A stretch of DNA of 64,000 nucleotides from assembly GCA_003331605.1 (NCBI GenBank), contig QOPD01000001.1:83936-147935 (forward strand), given 5' to 3'. The first letter of the stretch is position 1. Every line of letters starts with the position of its first letter. The position numbers were made by a program, and so were the translations under genes. Under the pieces are notes generated by a model. That model saw only the letters and a program-made list of their open reading frames with translations, was not told the DNA's origin and did not search any database. Positions 10,037 through 24,311 of the stretch are shown in pieces. Source of the DNA: SAR86 cluster bacterium. Its GTDB lineage: Bacteria > Pseudomonadota > Gammaproteobacteria > Magnimaribacterales > TMED112.

Positions 10037-10948
10037 TTAACACCAATCCTTGGTTGACTTAATATATTTATAAATCTGTTTCTCCTTATCTGTTAATTTA
10101 TCTTCATATCTATATCTCCAAGACACATCTGTTGGAAGAGACATTAAAATCGATTCAATTCTGCCGCCCGATTGAAGACCAAATAACGTGCCTCGATCAT
10201 GAAGGAGATTGAATTCAACATAACGACCACGTCTAAACTTTTGAAATTCCTTATCTCGTTGACCAAACGTTAAGCTCTCTCTCTTTTCAATAATCTTGAT
10301 ATAGGCGTTTATGAATGCATTAGTTACTGCTTGAGAAAAATTTAGCCCTTCCTTGTAGTCTGAAAACTTCAGCTGCTCATAGAAAATACCACCAATTCCT
10401 CTATGTTCTTTTCTATGGGGTAAGTAAAAATAATCATCGCAATTTTTTTTAAATTTTTCATAGTAGCTCTTATTTGCCGAATCACATGCGGCTTTCGCAT
10501 GCTGGTGCCAAAGCAAGTAATCTTCTTCAAATGGGAAGTAAGGAGTAAGATCAAAACCGCCACCAAACCATTCACCCAATATTGATTCACCCTCAAAAAC
10601 ACAAAAATATCTTACGTTTAAATGTGCTGTAGGTATGTTCGGATTGTCGGGGTGGCAGACTACTGATACCCCTGTAGCAAAAAAGGGCTTATTTTCATAT
10701 TCGTCATTGGTTCCAACAGAAGAAGCAGGCAAAGATTCTCCCTGAATTCTAGAATAGTTTACGCCCGCTTTATTGAAAAAATTCCCGCCATCAATAACAG
10801 CTGAAAGTCCTTCACCCAAATTCTCCTTGGTCCAGCTGTCCATTTGCCATGCTGGCTTTTCTTCTTTTAGATAAAAACGGTCAAGCAAAAAATTCTGGAT
10901 GCCTTCAAAACCCTCACCAATAAGCCTATTTCTATCTAATAACTTCAT
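10037..10948 (-). CDS. hemF: Oxygen-dependent coproporphyrinogen III oxidase
   Basis: WFGGGFDLTPYFPFEED and GRYVEFNLLHDRGTLFGLQSGGRIESILMSLP motifs. Confidence 0.97.
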   Translation of the reverse strand: MKLLDRNRLIGEGFEGIQNFLLDRFYLKEEKPAWQMDSWTKENLGEGLSAVIDGGNFFNKAGVNYSRIQGESLPASSVGTNDEYENKPFFATGVSVVCHPDNPNIPTAHLNVRYFCVFEGESILGEWFGGGFDLTPYFPFEEDYLLWHQHAKAACDSANKSYYEKFKKNCDDYFYLPHRKEHRGIGGIFYEQLKFSDYKEGLNFSQAVTNAFINAYIKIIEKRESLTFGQRDKEFQKFRRGRYVEFNLLHDRGTLFGLQSGGRIESILMSLPTDVSWRYRYEDKLTDKEKQIYKYIKSTKDWC

Positions 10949-11453
10949 TTTCTTTTATATCAATAATTGTTGAAGGTTTTGTCTGGCCTTGCAACTCTAA
11001 ACCCAGCACACCATAAACCCCACTATCAAAACAAGCTTTTATCTCAGTGACATTTTTACAGACGTCCTGACCAGAAATGTTTGCAGAAGTTGAAATAATT
11101 TCTTCACCAACCTCTTTTAGGAGTTCTTTTAGTGTCTTAAAGCTTGGTACTCTTACAGCCACTTTATCTCCGTCTTGAGTTGGGAATACAATAGTAGTAA
11201 AAGTGTATTGGTATTCTTTTGCTCTTTTTAAATATTTTTTTTTAATGCTATATTTCTTGCCCAAGCTATCTAAACTATCAAACAATAGAATGAATTTTTT
11301 ATTAAGATCCCTCTGCTTTATTTGCCCAATTTTTTTTATTAATTCAGGCTCATTCAGCGAACCTATTCCCCAAACACCCTCAGTGGGATAACAAATGATA
11401 TGACCTTCTTTAATCCAGCTTGCTGCCTCTGAGATAGATTGTGTAAATTTCAA
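10932..11453 (-). CDS. tsaC: L-threonylcarbamoyladenylate synthase (YrdC/Sua5 family)
   Basis: ICYPTEGVWGIG, STSANISG motifs; neighbour of hemF/aroE as in related gammaproteobacteria. Confidence 0.9.
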   Translation of the reverse strand: MKFTQSISEAASWIKEGHIICYPTEGVWGIGSLNEPELIKKIGQIKQRDLNKKFILLFDSLDSLGKKYSIKKKYLKRAKEYQYTFTTIVFPTQDGDKVAVRVPSFKTLKELLKEVGEEIISTSANISGQDVCKNVTEIKACFDSGVYGVLGLELQGQTKPSTIIDIKENEVIR

Positions 11454-11947
11454 TCTCTATCTAGGTTCTTATCCTTTTCGATTGTTTTTTCTCTAAGTTC
11501 AGACTTAAATTCTTGAACTTTATTAGCAAGAGTTGGATCGTTAACTGCTAACATTTGAGCAGCAAAAATCCCTGCATTAGTAGCCCCTGCACTTCCTGCA
11601 GCAAATGTTGCAACTGGAACACCAGATGGCATTTGCAAGGTAGAGAGAATTGCATCCAAGCCTCCAAGTGAGCTATTTGCTGAAGGCACCCCAAGAACTG
11701 GACTTGCTGAGTGTCCTGCAATTGCTCCTGCCAAATGAGCAGCCATGCCAGCTATAGCTATATATGCTTTACAACCTCTTTCTTTCGAGGATCTAAGATA
11801 TTCAACCAGTACATCTGGTGATCTGTGTGCAGAAATAACTTTCAGCTCTCCTGAAAGATCAAATTTTTTTAAAGCGTTTATGCTCGCTTTTCCTAGTTCA
11901 AGGTCAGAATCTGACCCCATTATTACAGCAACGTCTATTTTTTCCAT
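11450..11947 (-). CDS. purE: N5-carboxyaminoimidazole ribonucleotide mutase
   Basis: IMGSDSDLE, SAHRSPD, IAGMAAHLAGAIAGHS motifs. Confidence 0.95.
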   Translation of the reverse strand: MEKIDVAVIMGSDSDLELGKASINALKKFDLSGELKVISAHRSPDVLVEYLRSSKERGCKAYIAIAGMAAHLAGAIAGHSASPVLGVPSANSSLGGLDAILSTLQMPSGVPVATFAAGSAGATNAGIFAAQMLAVNDPTLANKVQEFKSELREKTIEKDKNLDRD

Positions 11948-11972
11948 AGGTTTTAAAATTATAATTTACAGA

Positions 11973-12479
11973 ATGAATAAGCTAAATATATTAACATTTC
12001 CTGACCCTAGGTTAAGAAAAAAAGCAACGCCAATAGATATTTTTGATATTGAGTTAAAAAAAATGGCTGAAGCCATGTTATATACAATGTATAAATCAAA
12101 TGGTATTGGTCTAGCAGCCACACAAGTGGATTTTCATAAAAGGCTTATTGTTATTGATGTCTCTGAAGAACAAAACGAGCCGCTATTTCTAGTTAATCCA
12201 GAATTTACCGTTTTAGATGAAACTATTGAGCAATACAAGGAAGGCTGTCTTTCAATTCCAACTTTTTATGAAGAGATCTATCGTCCAAAGAAAATTGAAT
12301 TAAGATTCCAAACCCTTGAAGGAAAACATGAATCAGTCATTGCAGAAGGCATTCTAAGTGTATGTGTTCAACATGAAATAGACCATTTAGAAGGCAAGCT
12401 CATGGTTGACTACCTGTCGCCTCTAAAAAGAGACAGAATTAAAAATAAGCTTGTTAAGAAAAAAGATGCCACAAACTAA
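11973..12479 (+). CDS. def: Peptide deformylase
   Basis: GIGLAATQ, EGCLSIP, HEIDHLEG motifs. The track ORF is over-extended upstream into purE; ATG 11973 gives the canonical N-terminus. Confidence 0.94.
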   Translation: MNKLNILTFPDPRLRKKATPIDIFDIELKKMAEAMLYTMYKSNGIGLAATQVDFHKRLIVIDVSEEQNEPLFLVNPEFTVLDETIEQYKEGCLSIPTFYEEIYRPKKIELRFQTLEGKHESVIAEGILSVCVQHEIDHLEGKLMVDYLSPLKRDRIKNKLVKKKDATN

Positions 12480-13407
12480 AATTAAACTTGGGTTTGCTGG
12501 GACACCTAATTTAGCATTGGAGCATTTTAATGAGTTATGCTCATCAAAAAGAAACGATATCAAATTTGTAATTACCCAGACCTCCAAACCATTAGGTAGA
12601 GGCTTGGTTGCTGAGCAAAGTCTTTTTGCTGACAACAAAGTTAACGCACCAGTTTTTCAGCCACATTCGCTTGATGATCAGTCATTCATGTCAACAATCA
12701 AACAATTTGATATTGATCTGCTAGTTGTGGTTGCTTATGGAAAAATAATTCCTGATTGGATGTTAAATTATCCTCTCCATGGTTGTATGAATGTCCATTT
12801 TTCTTTATTGCCAAAATGGAGAGGAGCATCACCAATGCAAAGAGCAATACAAAATGGAGACAAAGAAACAGGTGTAAGCTTTATGAAGCTTGTTAGTCAA
12901 ATGGATGCGGGGCCGATATACAAACAGATCATAAAACCTCTCAATGGAAAAGATATTTTTCAGACAGAAACCATGCTTATTAAAGAATCAATAAGCAATT
13001 TAAATAAAGTAATATCAAATATTGTAAATGGCACTTTACTGCCTGTCCCACAAAATGAATCTGCAGTGTCTTATGCTGGAAAAATAACGAAATCTGATGG
13101 AGTAATTGATTTAAATATGAGTGGTAAGTCGATAATTAATCAGTTTAATGCATTTAAAAGATGGCCACATTCATCAATAAATGTAAAGGGTGAATTAGTT
13201 AAAGTTTTAGATATAGAAATTATTCCTGACATTAATGGCTCTACAGGTTGTGTTTCAAACTTCGACCAAAAATCATTGGACGTTTTTTGTTCAGATGGAC
13301 TTATAAAAATTAAATCTCTTCAATTTCCCGGGAAAAAACCAATTGATTCTAATGATCTCTTTAATTCAAAAAGAGATATAATTTACCCAGGAGAGATGCT
13401 AGCTTGA
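12466..13407 (+). CDS. fmt: Methionyl-tRNA formyltransferase
   Basis: GFAGTPNLALEHF, HFSLLPKWRGASPMQRAI motifs. The track start is TTG 12451; ATG 12466 preferred. Confidence 0.95.
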   Translation: MPQTKIKLGFAGTPNLALEHFNELCSSKRNDIKFVITQTSKPLGRGLVAEQSLFADNKVNAPVFQPHSLDDQSFMSTIKQFDIDLLVVVAYGKIIPDWMLNYPLHGCMNVHFSLLPKWRGASPMQRAIQNGDKETGVSFMKLVSQMDAGPIYKQIIKPLNGKDIFQTETMLIKESISNLNKVISNIVNGTLLPVPQNESAVSYAGKITKSDGVIDLNMSGKSIINQFNAFKRWPHSSINVKGELVKVLDIEIIPDINGSTGCVSNFDQKSLDVFCSDGLIKIKSLQFPGKKPIDSNDLFNSKRDIIYPGEMLA

Positions 13408-14744
13408 GAATAGTTATACTAGGAGCAGGTTCAATTGGTGGCAGCGTTGCTAACGAACTTTCTTCAGAAGAGAATGACATTATTGTTATAGACAATAATG
13501 AAAAAAATCTCGAAAAGATTAATGGCAAAGAAGGTATTATTGTCATTCAGGGTAATGCTTCATCCCCCAAAACTCTTTCAAAAGCGGGCTTTGACAGCCA
13601 AACTCTATTATTGTGCTTAACTGATGTCGAGGAAACAAATATCCTCGCCTCGATTGTTGCCAGATCGCAGTTTGAAATTGGAAAAATTGTCTGTAGGCTT
13701 ACTGGATCTACTTACACAAACATTAGCGATCAAATTGCAAGTGGAGTTGACTACTTTATCAACCCTGAAGACCTAATTACAAACGAGATAAAAGACCTTT
13801 TGGTGCATCCAGGTGCTTTGGAAGTTTTAGATTTTGATGAAAATAGGACAAAACTTGTAAGTGTTTACGCCAAAAAAACTGGCCTTTTAGTTGGAAGGCA
13901 GATCAAAGAATTAAAAAAGGATTTACCTGATTATGAGACAAGAATACCCGCTATTTATAGAGAGGATGAGTTCCTTATTCCTAATGGGGATACAGTAATT
14001 AATGAAGAGGATGAGGTTTACTTCATTGCTGATGAGAACCACATTGAAGATGTGACAAGAGAGCTTCAACAGCTCGAGGATAAGTACAAAAATATCTACA
14101 TAGCTGGGTGTGGTAATCTTGGGAAATTATTGGCTAAAAAAATAAACAATGATTTTAATGTAAAAGTAATTGAAAAAGATCCCGACCAGTGTGAGAAAAG
14201 CTCAGAAGATCTTGATGGAGTTCTTATATTAAATGCCGATGTTGCAGATAAAGATTTTCTAGCAAGTGAGAATATTGAAAACTGCGATGTATTTATTGCC
14301 GTAACGCAGGATGATGAGACCAATGTTCTTTGTTCAATGATGGCAAAAAAACTTGGCGCTAAGAAAACTATTACTATTGTAAACAAAGAGGCATACCTTG
14401 ATCTGGTTGAAGGTAACGATTTAGATATTATTATCTTTCCAGTTCAAATAACTGTTTCACACATTTTAAAGTACATCAGAAAGGGCTCAGTATTTAATGC
14501 TCATAAAGTAAAAAAAGGGGCTGCAGAAGTAATGGAGCTCAATGTTGACTCATCAATAAAAAATTTAATTGGAAAATCAATACAGGAATTGAATTTGAAT
14601 GGCGATATGAATATCCCTTGCTTGATTAGAGATGAAGAAGCCATCATGGCGCACAGCTCAACCCTAATACAAGAGAGAGATCATTTATTAATTTTCTATA
14701 AAGATAAATCTGTCTTTGATTCATTTTATAATAAGTACAAATGA
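13404..14744 (+). CDS. trkA: Trk system potassium transporter peripheral subunit TrkA
   Basis: Two Rossmann RCK repeats (ILGAGSIGGSVANEL; IAGCGNLGKLLAKKI); followed by trkH. Confidence 0.95.
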   Translation: MRIVILGAGSIGGSVANELSSEENDIIVIDNNEKNLEKINGKEGIIVIQGNASSPKTLSKAGFDSQTLLLCLTDVEETNILASIVARSQFEIGKIVCRLTGSTYTNISDQIASGVDYFINPEDLITNEIKDLLVHPGALEVLDFDENRTKLVSVYAKKTGLLVGRQIKELKKDLPDYETRIPAIYREDEFLIPNGDTVINEEDEVYFIADENHIEDVTRELQQLEDKYKNIYIAGCGNLGKLLAKKINNDFNVKVIEKDPDQCEKSSEDLDGVLILNADVADKDFLASENIENCDVFIAVTQDDETNVLCSMMAKKLGAKKTITIVNKEAYLDLVEGNDLDIIIFPVQITVSHILKYIRKGSVFNAHKVKKGAAEVMELNVDSSIKNLIGKSIQELNLNGDMNIPCLIRDEEAIMAHSSTLIQERDHLLIFYKDKSVFDSFYNKYK

Positions 14745-16177
14745 CAACCCTGCTTAAGGTTTTAAGGTTTTTGGGACCAATTTCGCTGTTCTTCTCTTTC
14801 TTTGTTGGTTTGCCTTCTTACCTTTTAAGCTTGTACGGTGGTCAAGCAGATTCTTTATTAGGCTACATTCTTTTTTGGGGTTTGATCTATTCATTGGTAA
14901 TTTTTTTTACACTCCGACGGACAAAATTTAACTACACGCCAAGAGATGGATTCATTATCACTTTTGTAAGTTGGTTTTTGGTTTCCATCATTGCTGCTAT
15001 TCCATTTATTAGTTTTGGCATGTCTCCTTCTGACGCATTTTTTGAGGCGGTTTCGGGCTTAACTACGACTGGGTCTACCAGCATATCCAATCTTTCTATT
15101 TTGCCAGACTATATGTTGATGTATCGTCAATTATTGCAATGGGCTGGCGGGGTTGGTTTGGTTATTATTGTCATAGCGATTATTCCAGCGGTTTCTGGCG
15201 GTGTTAAAGTGCTACAAGCAGAAACATCTGGCTTTGCAGAAAAAAGCTTTTCACCAAGGCTTCAAGAAACTGCACGTTCCCTTTTAAAATTTTACTTGGC
15301 CATTACCTTGCTTTGTGCATTATCTTACTGGCTTGTTGGCATGACAGTTTTTGAGTCATTTGCTCATTCATTTAGCACAGTATCAATTGGTGGTTTTTCA
15401 ATTTACAACGACAACTTTGGTCACTTTAATAATCAGGCTGTTGAGATTGTAGCTGTTGTCTTTATGCTTCTCTCAGCAACAAACTTTGGACTCCATTTTA
15501 TATCTATTATTAAAAGATCTCTTAAGTACTACAGGGAAAATGATGAATTTAAGTTTTTTAAATTTATTGTCATTTTTTCTATTCTTATGTCAGTGCTGAT
15601 TTTATTTTTCCGTGAAAATCTTAGTTTTTCTGAATCCTTGCGATACGGGGTCTTTCAAACGGTATCAATTATAACCACTACTGGCTTTACATTGGTTCCA
15701 CTAAATGACCTTGGACCAGTTATGCCATTTTATATTTTTATTATTTCATTCATTGGTGCCTGTTCAGGCTCGTTTGGAGGTGGCATGAAAGTTTGGCGAG
15801 TTTTTATGTTGCTGAAGATAGGGTTTAACAATATAACTAAACTAATGCACCCCAATGCTGTAAACATTACAAAAATAAGTGGAGAGAAAGTAGCTAGCTC
15901 TCAAATTGAAGCTGTATTTTCTTTCGTAGCTATATATATAACATTTTTCTTGGTTTTCTTATTTATTTTGCTCTTTCAGGGGATTGATTTTTATTCTGCA
16001 TTTTCTGGAACTGCCGCAGCTATCAATAATTTGGGACCAGGCTTAGGTGAGTTTACCCATGACTACTCTACTCTAAGTGCTGTTGGAAAATATACTCTAG
16101 CTTTTGCAATGATTGTTGGGAGGTTGGAGCTGTTTGGTGTTTTAATATTATTTTTTCCTTCCTTTTGGAAAAATTAA
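14741..16177 (+). CDS. trkH: Trk-type potassium uptake membrane protein TrkH
   Basis: Selectivity-loop repeats (SGLTTTGST, STVSIGGFS, TGFTLVPLN); follows trkA. Confidence 0.95.
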   Translation: MTTLLKVLRFLGPISLFFSFFVGLPSYLLSLYGGQADSLLGYILFWGLIYSLVIFFTLRRTKFNYTPRDGFIITFVSWFLVSIIAAIPFISFGMSPSDAFFEAVSGLTTTGSTSISNLSILPDYMLMYRQLLQWAGGVGLVIIVIAIIPAVSGGVKVLQAETSGFAEKSFSPRLQETARSLLKFYLAITLLCALSYWLVGMTVFESFAHSFSTVSIGGFSIYNDNFGHFNNQAVEIVAVVFMLLSATNFGLHFISIIKRSLKYYRENDEFKFFKFIVIFSILMSVLILFFRENLSFSESLRYGVFQTVSIITTTGFTLVPLNDLGPVMPFYIFIISFIGACSGSFGGGMKVWRVFMLLKIGFNNITKLMHPNAVNITKISGEKVASSQIEAVFSFVAIYITFFLVFLFILLFQGIDFYSAFSGTAAAINNLGPGLGEFTHDYSTLSAVGKYTLAFAMIVGRLELFGVLILFFPSFWKN

Positions 16178-16989
16178 TAAATATTTTTTCTTCCTCCCTG
16201 TAATTTTCTAAATTTTTTGTACTCCCAACCATATAGCTCTGGTGCTTTGGAAATTGCTTTTTCAAAAAAAATGTTCATTTCATCTGTTGAGATCGGTCTG
16301 TTAATAGTTTCTAGATTAAATTTGTATTTCTTTTTATTGCCGTGTGTTAGGTAAACAAAATGTAGGTCATGAGTATCTTTTTTTGAAAGCTTTTCAATTA
16401 GGTCAATGCTAAAGCATGGCTTGCTAAATAGTTTTGAGTAAGTTCCTTTATGGTGTGGAACAAGATCACAAGCAACAATTACATTCTCACCATTTAGGTA
16501 ACTTTTATATAATTCTTTCATCCCCTTGATATTTGCGGGGTGAAGTTTCGCTTTCAAAGACTGGCGTATTTTTTGAACAACGTTATCAAAATTTTTGTTT
16601 TTTGCAGGAGTATAAATAATATTTAAATCTGGTACGTTTTTTGAAGTATGAAAAAGCATCACATCAACACAACCCATATGTAATGTAAATATTAAAGATG
16701 GTCTGCTCGATTGTGATACTTGATGATACTCTTTATTGTGTTCTAGTAATTTATTATGGTTTTCTGGGTTGCCCCATAAATAGGGGTATTCAAGGAATGT
16801 CTCTGCTGTCATCTTTATGCTCTTGGTAGCAAGGCTTGTATCATTAAAGCCGCAGTGGTTGATGTTTTTTTTTGTGATTCTGTATGGAGTTAAATTCAAA
16901 ATTATTAGAAATTGAGCTAATAAGCTCGCAACAACTTTTAACAGAAAGGGTGGAAAAATAGAAAATAGTTTAAAAAGTATGAGAAACAT
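16174..16989 (-). CDS. LpxL/HtrB-like lysophospholipid/lipid A acyltransferase
   Basis: N-terminal TM, HX4D-type motif (FTLHMGCVDVM), 271 aa; adjacent to trkH and the glycyl-tRNA synthetase gene. Confidence 0.75.
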   Translation of the reverse strand: MFLILFKLFSIFPPFLLKVVASLLAQFLIILNLTPYRITKKNINHCGFNDTSLATKSIKMTAETFLEYPYLWGNPENHNKLLEHNKEYHQVSQSSRPSLIFTLHMGCVDVMLFHTSKNVPDLNIIYTPAKNKNFDNVVQKIRQSLKAKLHPANIKGMKELYKSYLNGENVIVACDLVPHHKGTYSKLFSKPCFSIDLIEKLSKKDTHDLHFVYLTHGNKKKYKFNLETINRPISTDEMNIFFEKAISKAPELYGWEYKKFRKLQGGRKNIY

Positions 16990-17035
16990 TTTTAAAGTAA
17001 TAGAATAGCTTTAATTATTAAGTTTAGGAATTTAA

Positions 17036-21376
<4,341 letters not shown>

Positions 21377-22471
21377 CTAAAGCAATAATGGCATTAAAAC
21401 AAGTGTTTGATCAAGATCTGAGCTTTTAATTATGGCGCTTTTGTCTGGACCGTAACTAACTAAGGAGATATATTCGTCTTCAATATTAGTCAAGACTTCT
21501 CTAAGATAGTTTACATTAAATGCTATATCAAACCCTTCGGCTGACTTTGTTAAGGGCACAAGCTCTTCGGCTGATTCTTGCTCGGGGTTATGGGCAGAAA
21601 CGTCTAAACTTTCATCTTTGGTGTTTAATTTTACTCCCTTAAATTTTTCACTAGATAACACCGATACTCTAGAAAGAGCATCTAATAACTGTTTCCGATT
21701 AACAGTGATCTCTAAACCTTCACCTGATGGTATTACTTGATTGTAATTTGGGTAGTTTCCATCAACAAGTTTTGATTTAAATGTGAAATTTTTAGACATA
21801 AATACAATATTATTAGCATTTATATAAAACGACACAACTTCATCTGATTTTGGCAGTATTTTTAAAAGTTCAATGATGGTTTTTCTTGGAATAATCCCAG
21901 AAAACTCACCTTCTTGTTCCAAAGGAAGTGTATATGTTGCAAGCCTATGGGCGTCTGTAGCAACCATAACTAAATCATTTAAATTTTTCTGAAAGAAGCA
22001 GCCATTAAGATAATGTCGCCAATCTTGGTTTGCCATTGCAAAAGAGGTTTTTTGCATCAGAGCTATAAGGGATTCTGATGTTGTTTTGTACACCTGGTCT
22101 GATTTTACTACATCAAAATCTGGATAGTCAGATGCCGGTATTGTTGAGAGATTATATCTGCCTGATGAGGATTTAATCACAAGTTTTGTGGTGTCTTCAT
22201 TTAATTCAAAATGGATTTGTCCGTCTGGCAACTCTTTAATAATATCTGCAATTTTTTTTGCTGGGACAGTTATCTCTCCTGGAATTTCACTTTTGTGGGC
22301 AATTACAAATTCAAGTTCCACCTCTAAATCTGTGCTTTTAAAAGCAATTTCCTCTTCATCAGCCTTTATTAATATATTGCTTAAAATTGGGAGTGTTTGT
22401 TTTTTGTCAGCAACGGCTGCTAGTGATTGAAGTTGGGTGATTATTTGTTCTTTATTGATACTGAGTTTCAT
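21377..22471 (-). CDS. dnaN: DNA polymerase III beta sliding clamp
   Basis: Full-length clamp (364 aa) with C-terminal ALVLMPLLL-type ending (DLDQTLVLMPLLL); between dnaA and recF. Confidence 0.97.
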   Translation of the reverse strand: MKLSINKEQIITQLQSLAAVADKKQTLPILSNILIKADEEEIAFKSTDLEVELEFVIAHKSEIPGEITVPAKKIADIIKELPDGQIHFELNEDTTKLVIKSSSGRYNLSTIPASDYPDFDVVKSDQVYKTTSESLIALMQKTSFAMANQDWRHYLNGCFFQKNLNDLVMVATDAHRLATYTLPLEQEGEFSGIIPRKTIIELLKILPKSDEVVSFYINANNIVFMSKNFTFKSKLVDGNYPNYNQVIPSGEGLEITVNRKQLLDALSRVSVLSSEKFKGVKLNTKDESLDVSAHNPEQESAEELVPLTKSAEGFDIAFNVNYLREVLTNIEDEYISLVSYGPDKSAIIKSSDLDQTLVLMPLLL

Positions 22472-22472
22472 A

Positions 22473-23771
22473 TCAAGCAGATAAGCTTCTTCTTAGTTTC
22501 CTATAATCTTCATCAATTTCAAGGTTTGATAGCTTTAATTCTTTTGTTTTTTCGCAGGCATGTATAACAGTGGTGTGATCTCTTCCACCAAATGCCTCTC
22601 CAATTTCAGGTAGGCTGTGGTTGGTAAGCTCTTTAGATAGGGCCATAGCTATTTGTCTTGGTCTGGTGATAGATCTGTTTCTTCTTTTTGAAAGAAGGTC
22701 GCTCATTTTAATGTTGTAGTAATCGGCCACAACCCTTTGTATGTTTGGGATCGTAACCATTTTGGCTTGTATAGCTAAAACATCTCTTAAAGAGTCTTTA
22801 ATTAAATCAATATTAATGTCTGTTTTAGCAAATTTTGCATTTGCAGCAACTCTTTTTAGTGCACCTTCAAGCTCCCTAACATTTGACTTAACTTGTTGCG
22901 CTATAAAAAAAGCGCAGTCATCAGGAAGGTTGAGATTCATGTCATCTGCTTTTTTTAATAAGATGGCCGCTCTTGTTTCAAGGGCTGGTGGATCAATGAC
23001 CACGGAAAGGCCCCAGCCAAACCTTGATTTAAGTCTTTCTTCTAGGCCCTCTATTTCTTTGGGGTATCTGTCACATGAAAAAATCATAAGGTTTCCTGCC
23101 TCTATAAGGCTGTTAAATGTATGGAATAGTTCTTCTTGTGATTGTTCTTTGCCAGCAAAAAATTGAATATCATCTATCAGCAATGCGTTGAGGTTTCTGT
23201 AAAATTTCTTAAATTCGTTTATTGCACCAAGCTGTAGCGCTTTCACCATGTCGCTTACAAACCTTTCTGAGTGCACATAACATATTTTTGCGTTTGGTCT
23301 TTCTTGTAACAGGCTATTTCCAATGGAATGCATCAGGTGGGTTTTTCCAAGCCCAACACCCCCGTAAACGAACAGCGGATTGTACTCAGTATTAGCTGCC
23401 TGTTCTGCAACCTGTTTTGATGCTGCAAGCGCCACTTGGTTTGATTTGCCTTCAACAAAAGTATCAAAAGTGTAATTTCTGTTTAATCCTGTAGTGTTTA
23501 GTGTTTTTGGCTGATCTTCATTAATCGATACGTTTAAGATGAACTTGTTTCTGCCAATATGGTTTTCTAAAAAGTTGGTAATAACTGGTAAATACTTTTC
23601 TCTAAAGAAATCTTCTACAAAACTGTTGGGGGCATAAATGTTGAAGTTATTCTCTTTTAAATCAAACTCTAAGGGTTTTATCCAAGAGTTAAATTCAGTA
23701 GAATTTAGTTGTTTTTGCAGCTCTTGCACACCCTTATTAAAAATATTTATTGTAGAAAGCTTGTTAGACAT
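22473..23771 (-). CDS. dnaA: Chromosomal replication initiator protein DnaA
   Basis: [54 protein letters not shown]. The track ORF starts at 23900; ATG at 23771 ([19 protein letters not shown]) fits DnaA. Confidence 0.97.
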   Translation of the reverse strand: MSNKLSTINIFNKGVQELQKQLNSTEFNSWIKPLEFDLKENNFNIYAPNSFVEDFFREKYLPVITNFLENHIGRNKFILNVSINEDQPKTLNTTGLNRNYTFDTFVEGKSNQVALAASKQVAEQAANTEYNPLFVYGGVGLGKTHLMHSIGNSLLQERPNAKICYVHSERFVSDMVKALQLGAINEFKKFYRNLNALLIDDIQFFAGKEQSQEELFHTFNSLIEAGNLMIFSCDRYPKEIEGLEERLKSRFGWGLSVVIDPPALETRAAILLKKADDMNLNLPDDCAFFIAQQVKSNVRELEGALKRVAANAKFAKTDINIDLIKDSLRDVLAIQAKMVTIPNIQRVVADYYNIKMSDLLSKRRNRSITRPRQIAMALSKELTNHSLPEIGEAFGGRDHTTVIHACEKTKELKLSNLEIDEDYRKLRRSLSA

Positions 23772-23840
23772 CGCGATAAGTTTATAATACTTAAGCTTTT
23801 TAAAACATGTAACAAATATATTGGTTTTTTGTGAAAAACC

Positions 23841-23849
23841 TGTGGATAA
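23841..23849 (-). promoter_or_regulatory. DnaA box TTATCCACA (reverse strand)
   Basis: TGTGGATAA on + strand, exact consensus, in the 81-bp dnaA-rpmH gap. Confidence 0.75.
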
Positions 23850-23852
23850 AAA

Positions 23853-23987
23853 ATGAAAAGAACACTTAAAGTAACAAATATTAAAAGAAAACGAACACAC
23901 GGCTTTAGAGAAAGAATGTCTACAAAGGCCGGTAGAGCCGTTCTTTCTAGCAGACGAGCAAAAGGAAGGAAATCTCTTTCTGTATAG
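23853..23987 (+). CDS. rpmH: 50S ribosomal protein L34
   Basis: Absent from the track (<60 aa): [44 protein letters not shown]; classic L34 between dnaA and rnpA. Confidence 0.97.
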   Translation: MKRTLKVTNIKRKRTHGFRERMSTKAGRAVLSSRRAKGRKSLSV

Positions 23988-23993
23988 CTGTAA

Positions 23994-24311
23994 ATGCCTG
24001 AAGCACCAGCTCTCAACAAAAAAAATAAACTAAAGAAAATTTCTAAAGAAATGTTTTCATGGAACAGGGAAAACATTTGTGATGGGTTGGTTGTTTATAA
24101 ATCCGACGATGTTGAAATGGGCGCCATTTTGGTATCAATCCCAAAAAAGATCATCGGGAGCTCTGTAAAAAGAAATCACCTGCGCAGGGTAGTAAAAGAA
24201 ATTTATAGAAAATCGATTGATGGCCCCTTTAACAGACATTTTTTGGTAAAATTTAACGCTAATTTAGTAGGTTATGAAAAAGTCCTAGAAAATTATTTTA
24301 AAAATGTTTAA
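23994..24311 (+). CDS. rnpA: Ribonuclease P protein component
   Basis: [17 protein letters not shown] motif; between rpmH and yidC. Confidence 0.92.
   Translation: MPEAPALNKKNKLKKISKEMFSWNRENICDGLVVYKSDDVEMGAILVSIPKKIIGSSVKRNHLRRVVKEIYRKSIDGPFNRHFLVKFNANLVGYEKVLENYFKNV

Noticed and set aside
11450-11947. purE without adjacent purK as evidence for a different purine route
   Set aside because: purE and purK are often unlinked; a genome search is needed before drawing any inference.
11745-11972. N-terminal extension of the def ORF in the track
   Set aside because: Overlaps purE on the opposite strand and adds a non-deformylase sequence; ATG 11973 gives the conserved start.
15928-15945. Short TA-repeat (GCTATATATATAACA) inside trkH
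   Set aside because: Within a coding frame and short; expected in AT-rich DNA.
22741-23166. 141-aa ORF antisense to dnaA
   Set aside because: Shadow ORF inside dnaA, composition typical of reverse-frame translation.
23772-23900. N-terminal extension of dnaA and the 109-aa ORF at 23747-24076
   Set aside because: They run antisense through rpmH/rnpA, which are clear on the plus strand.
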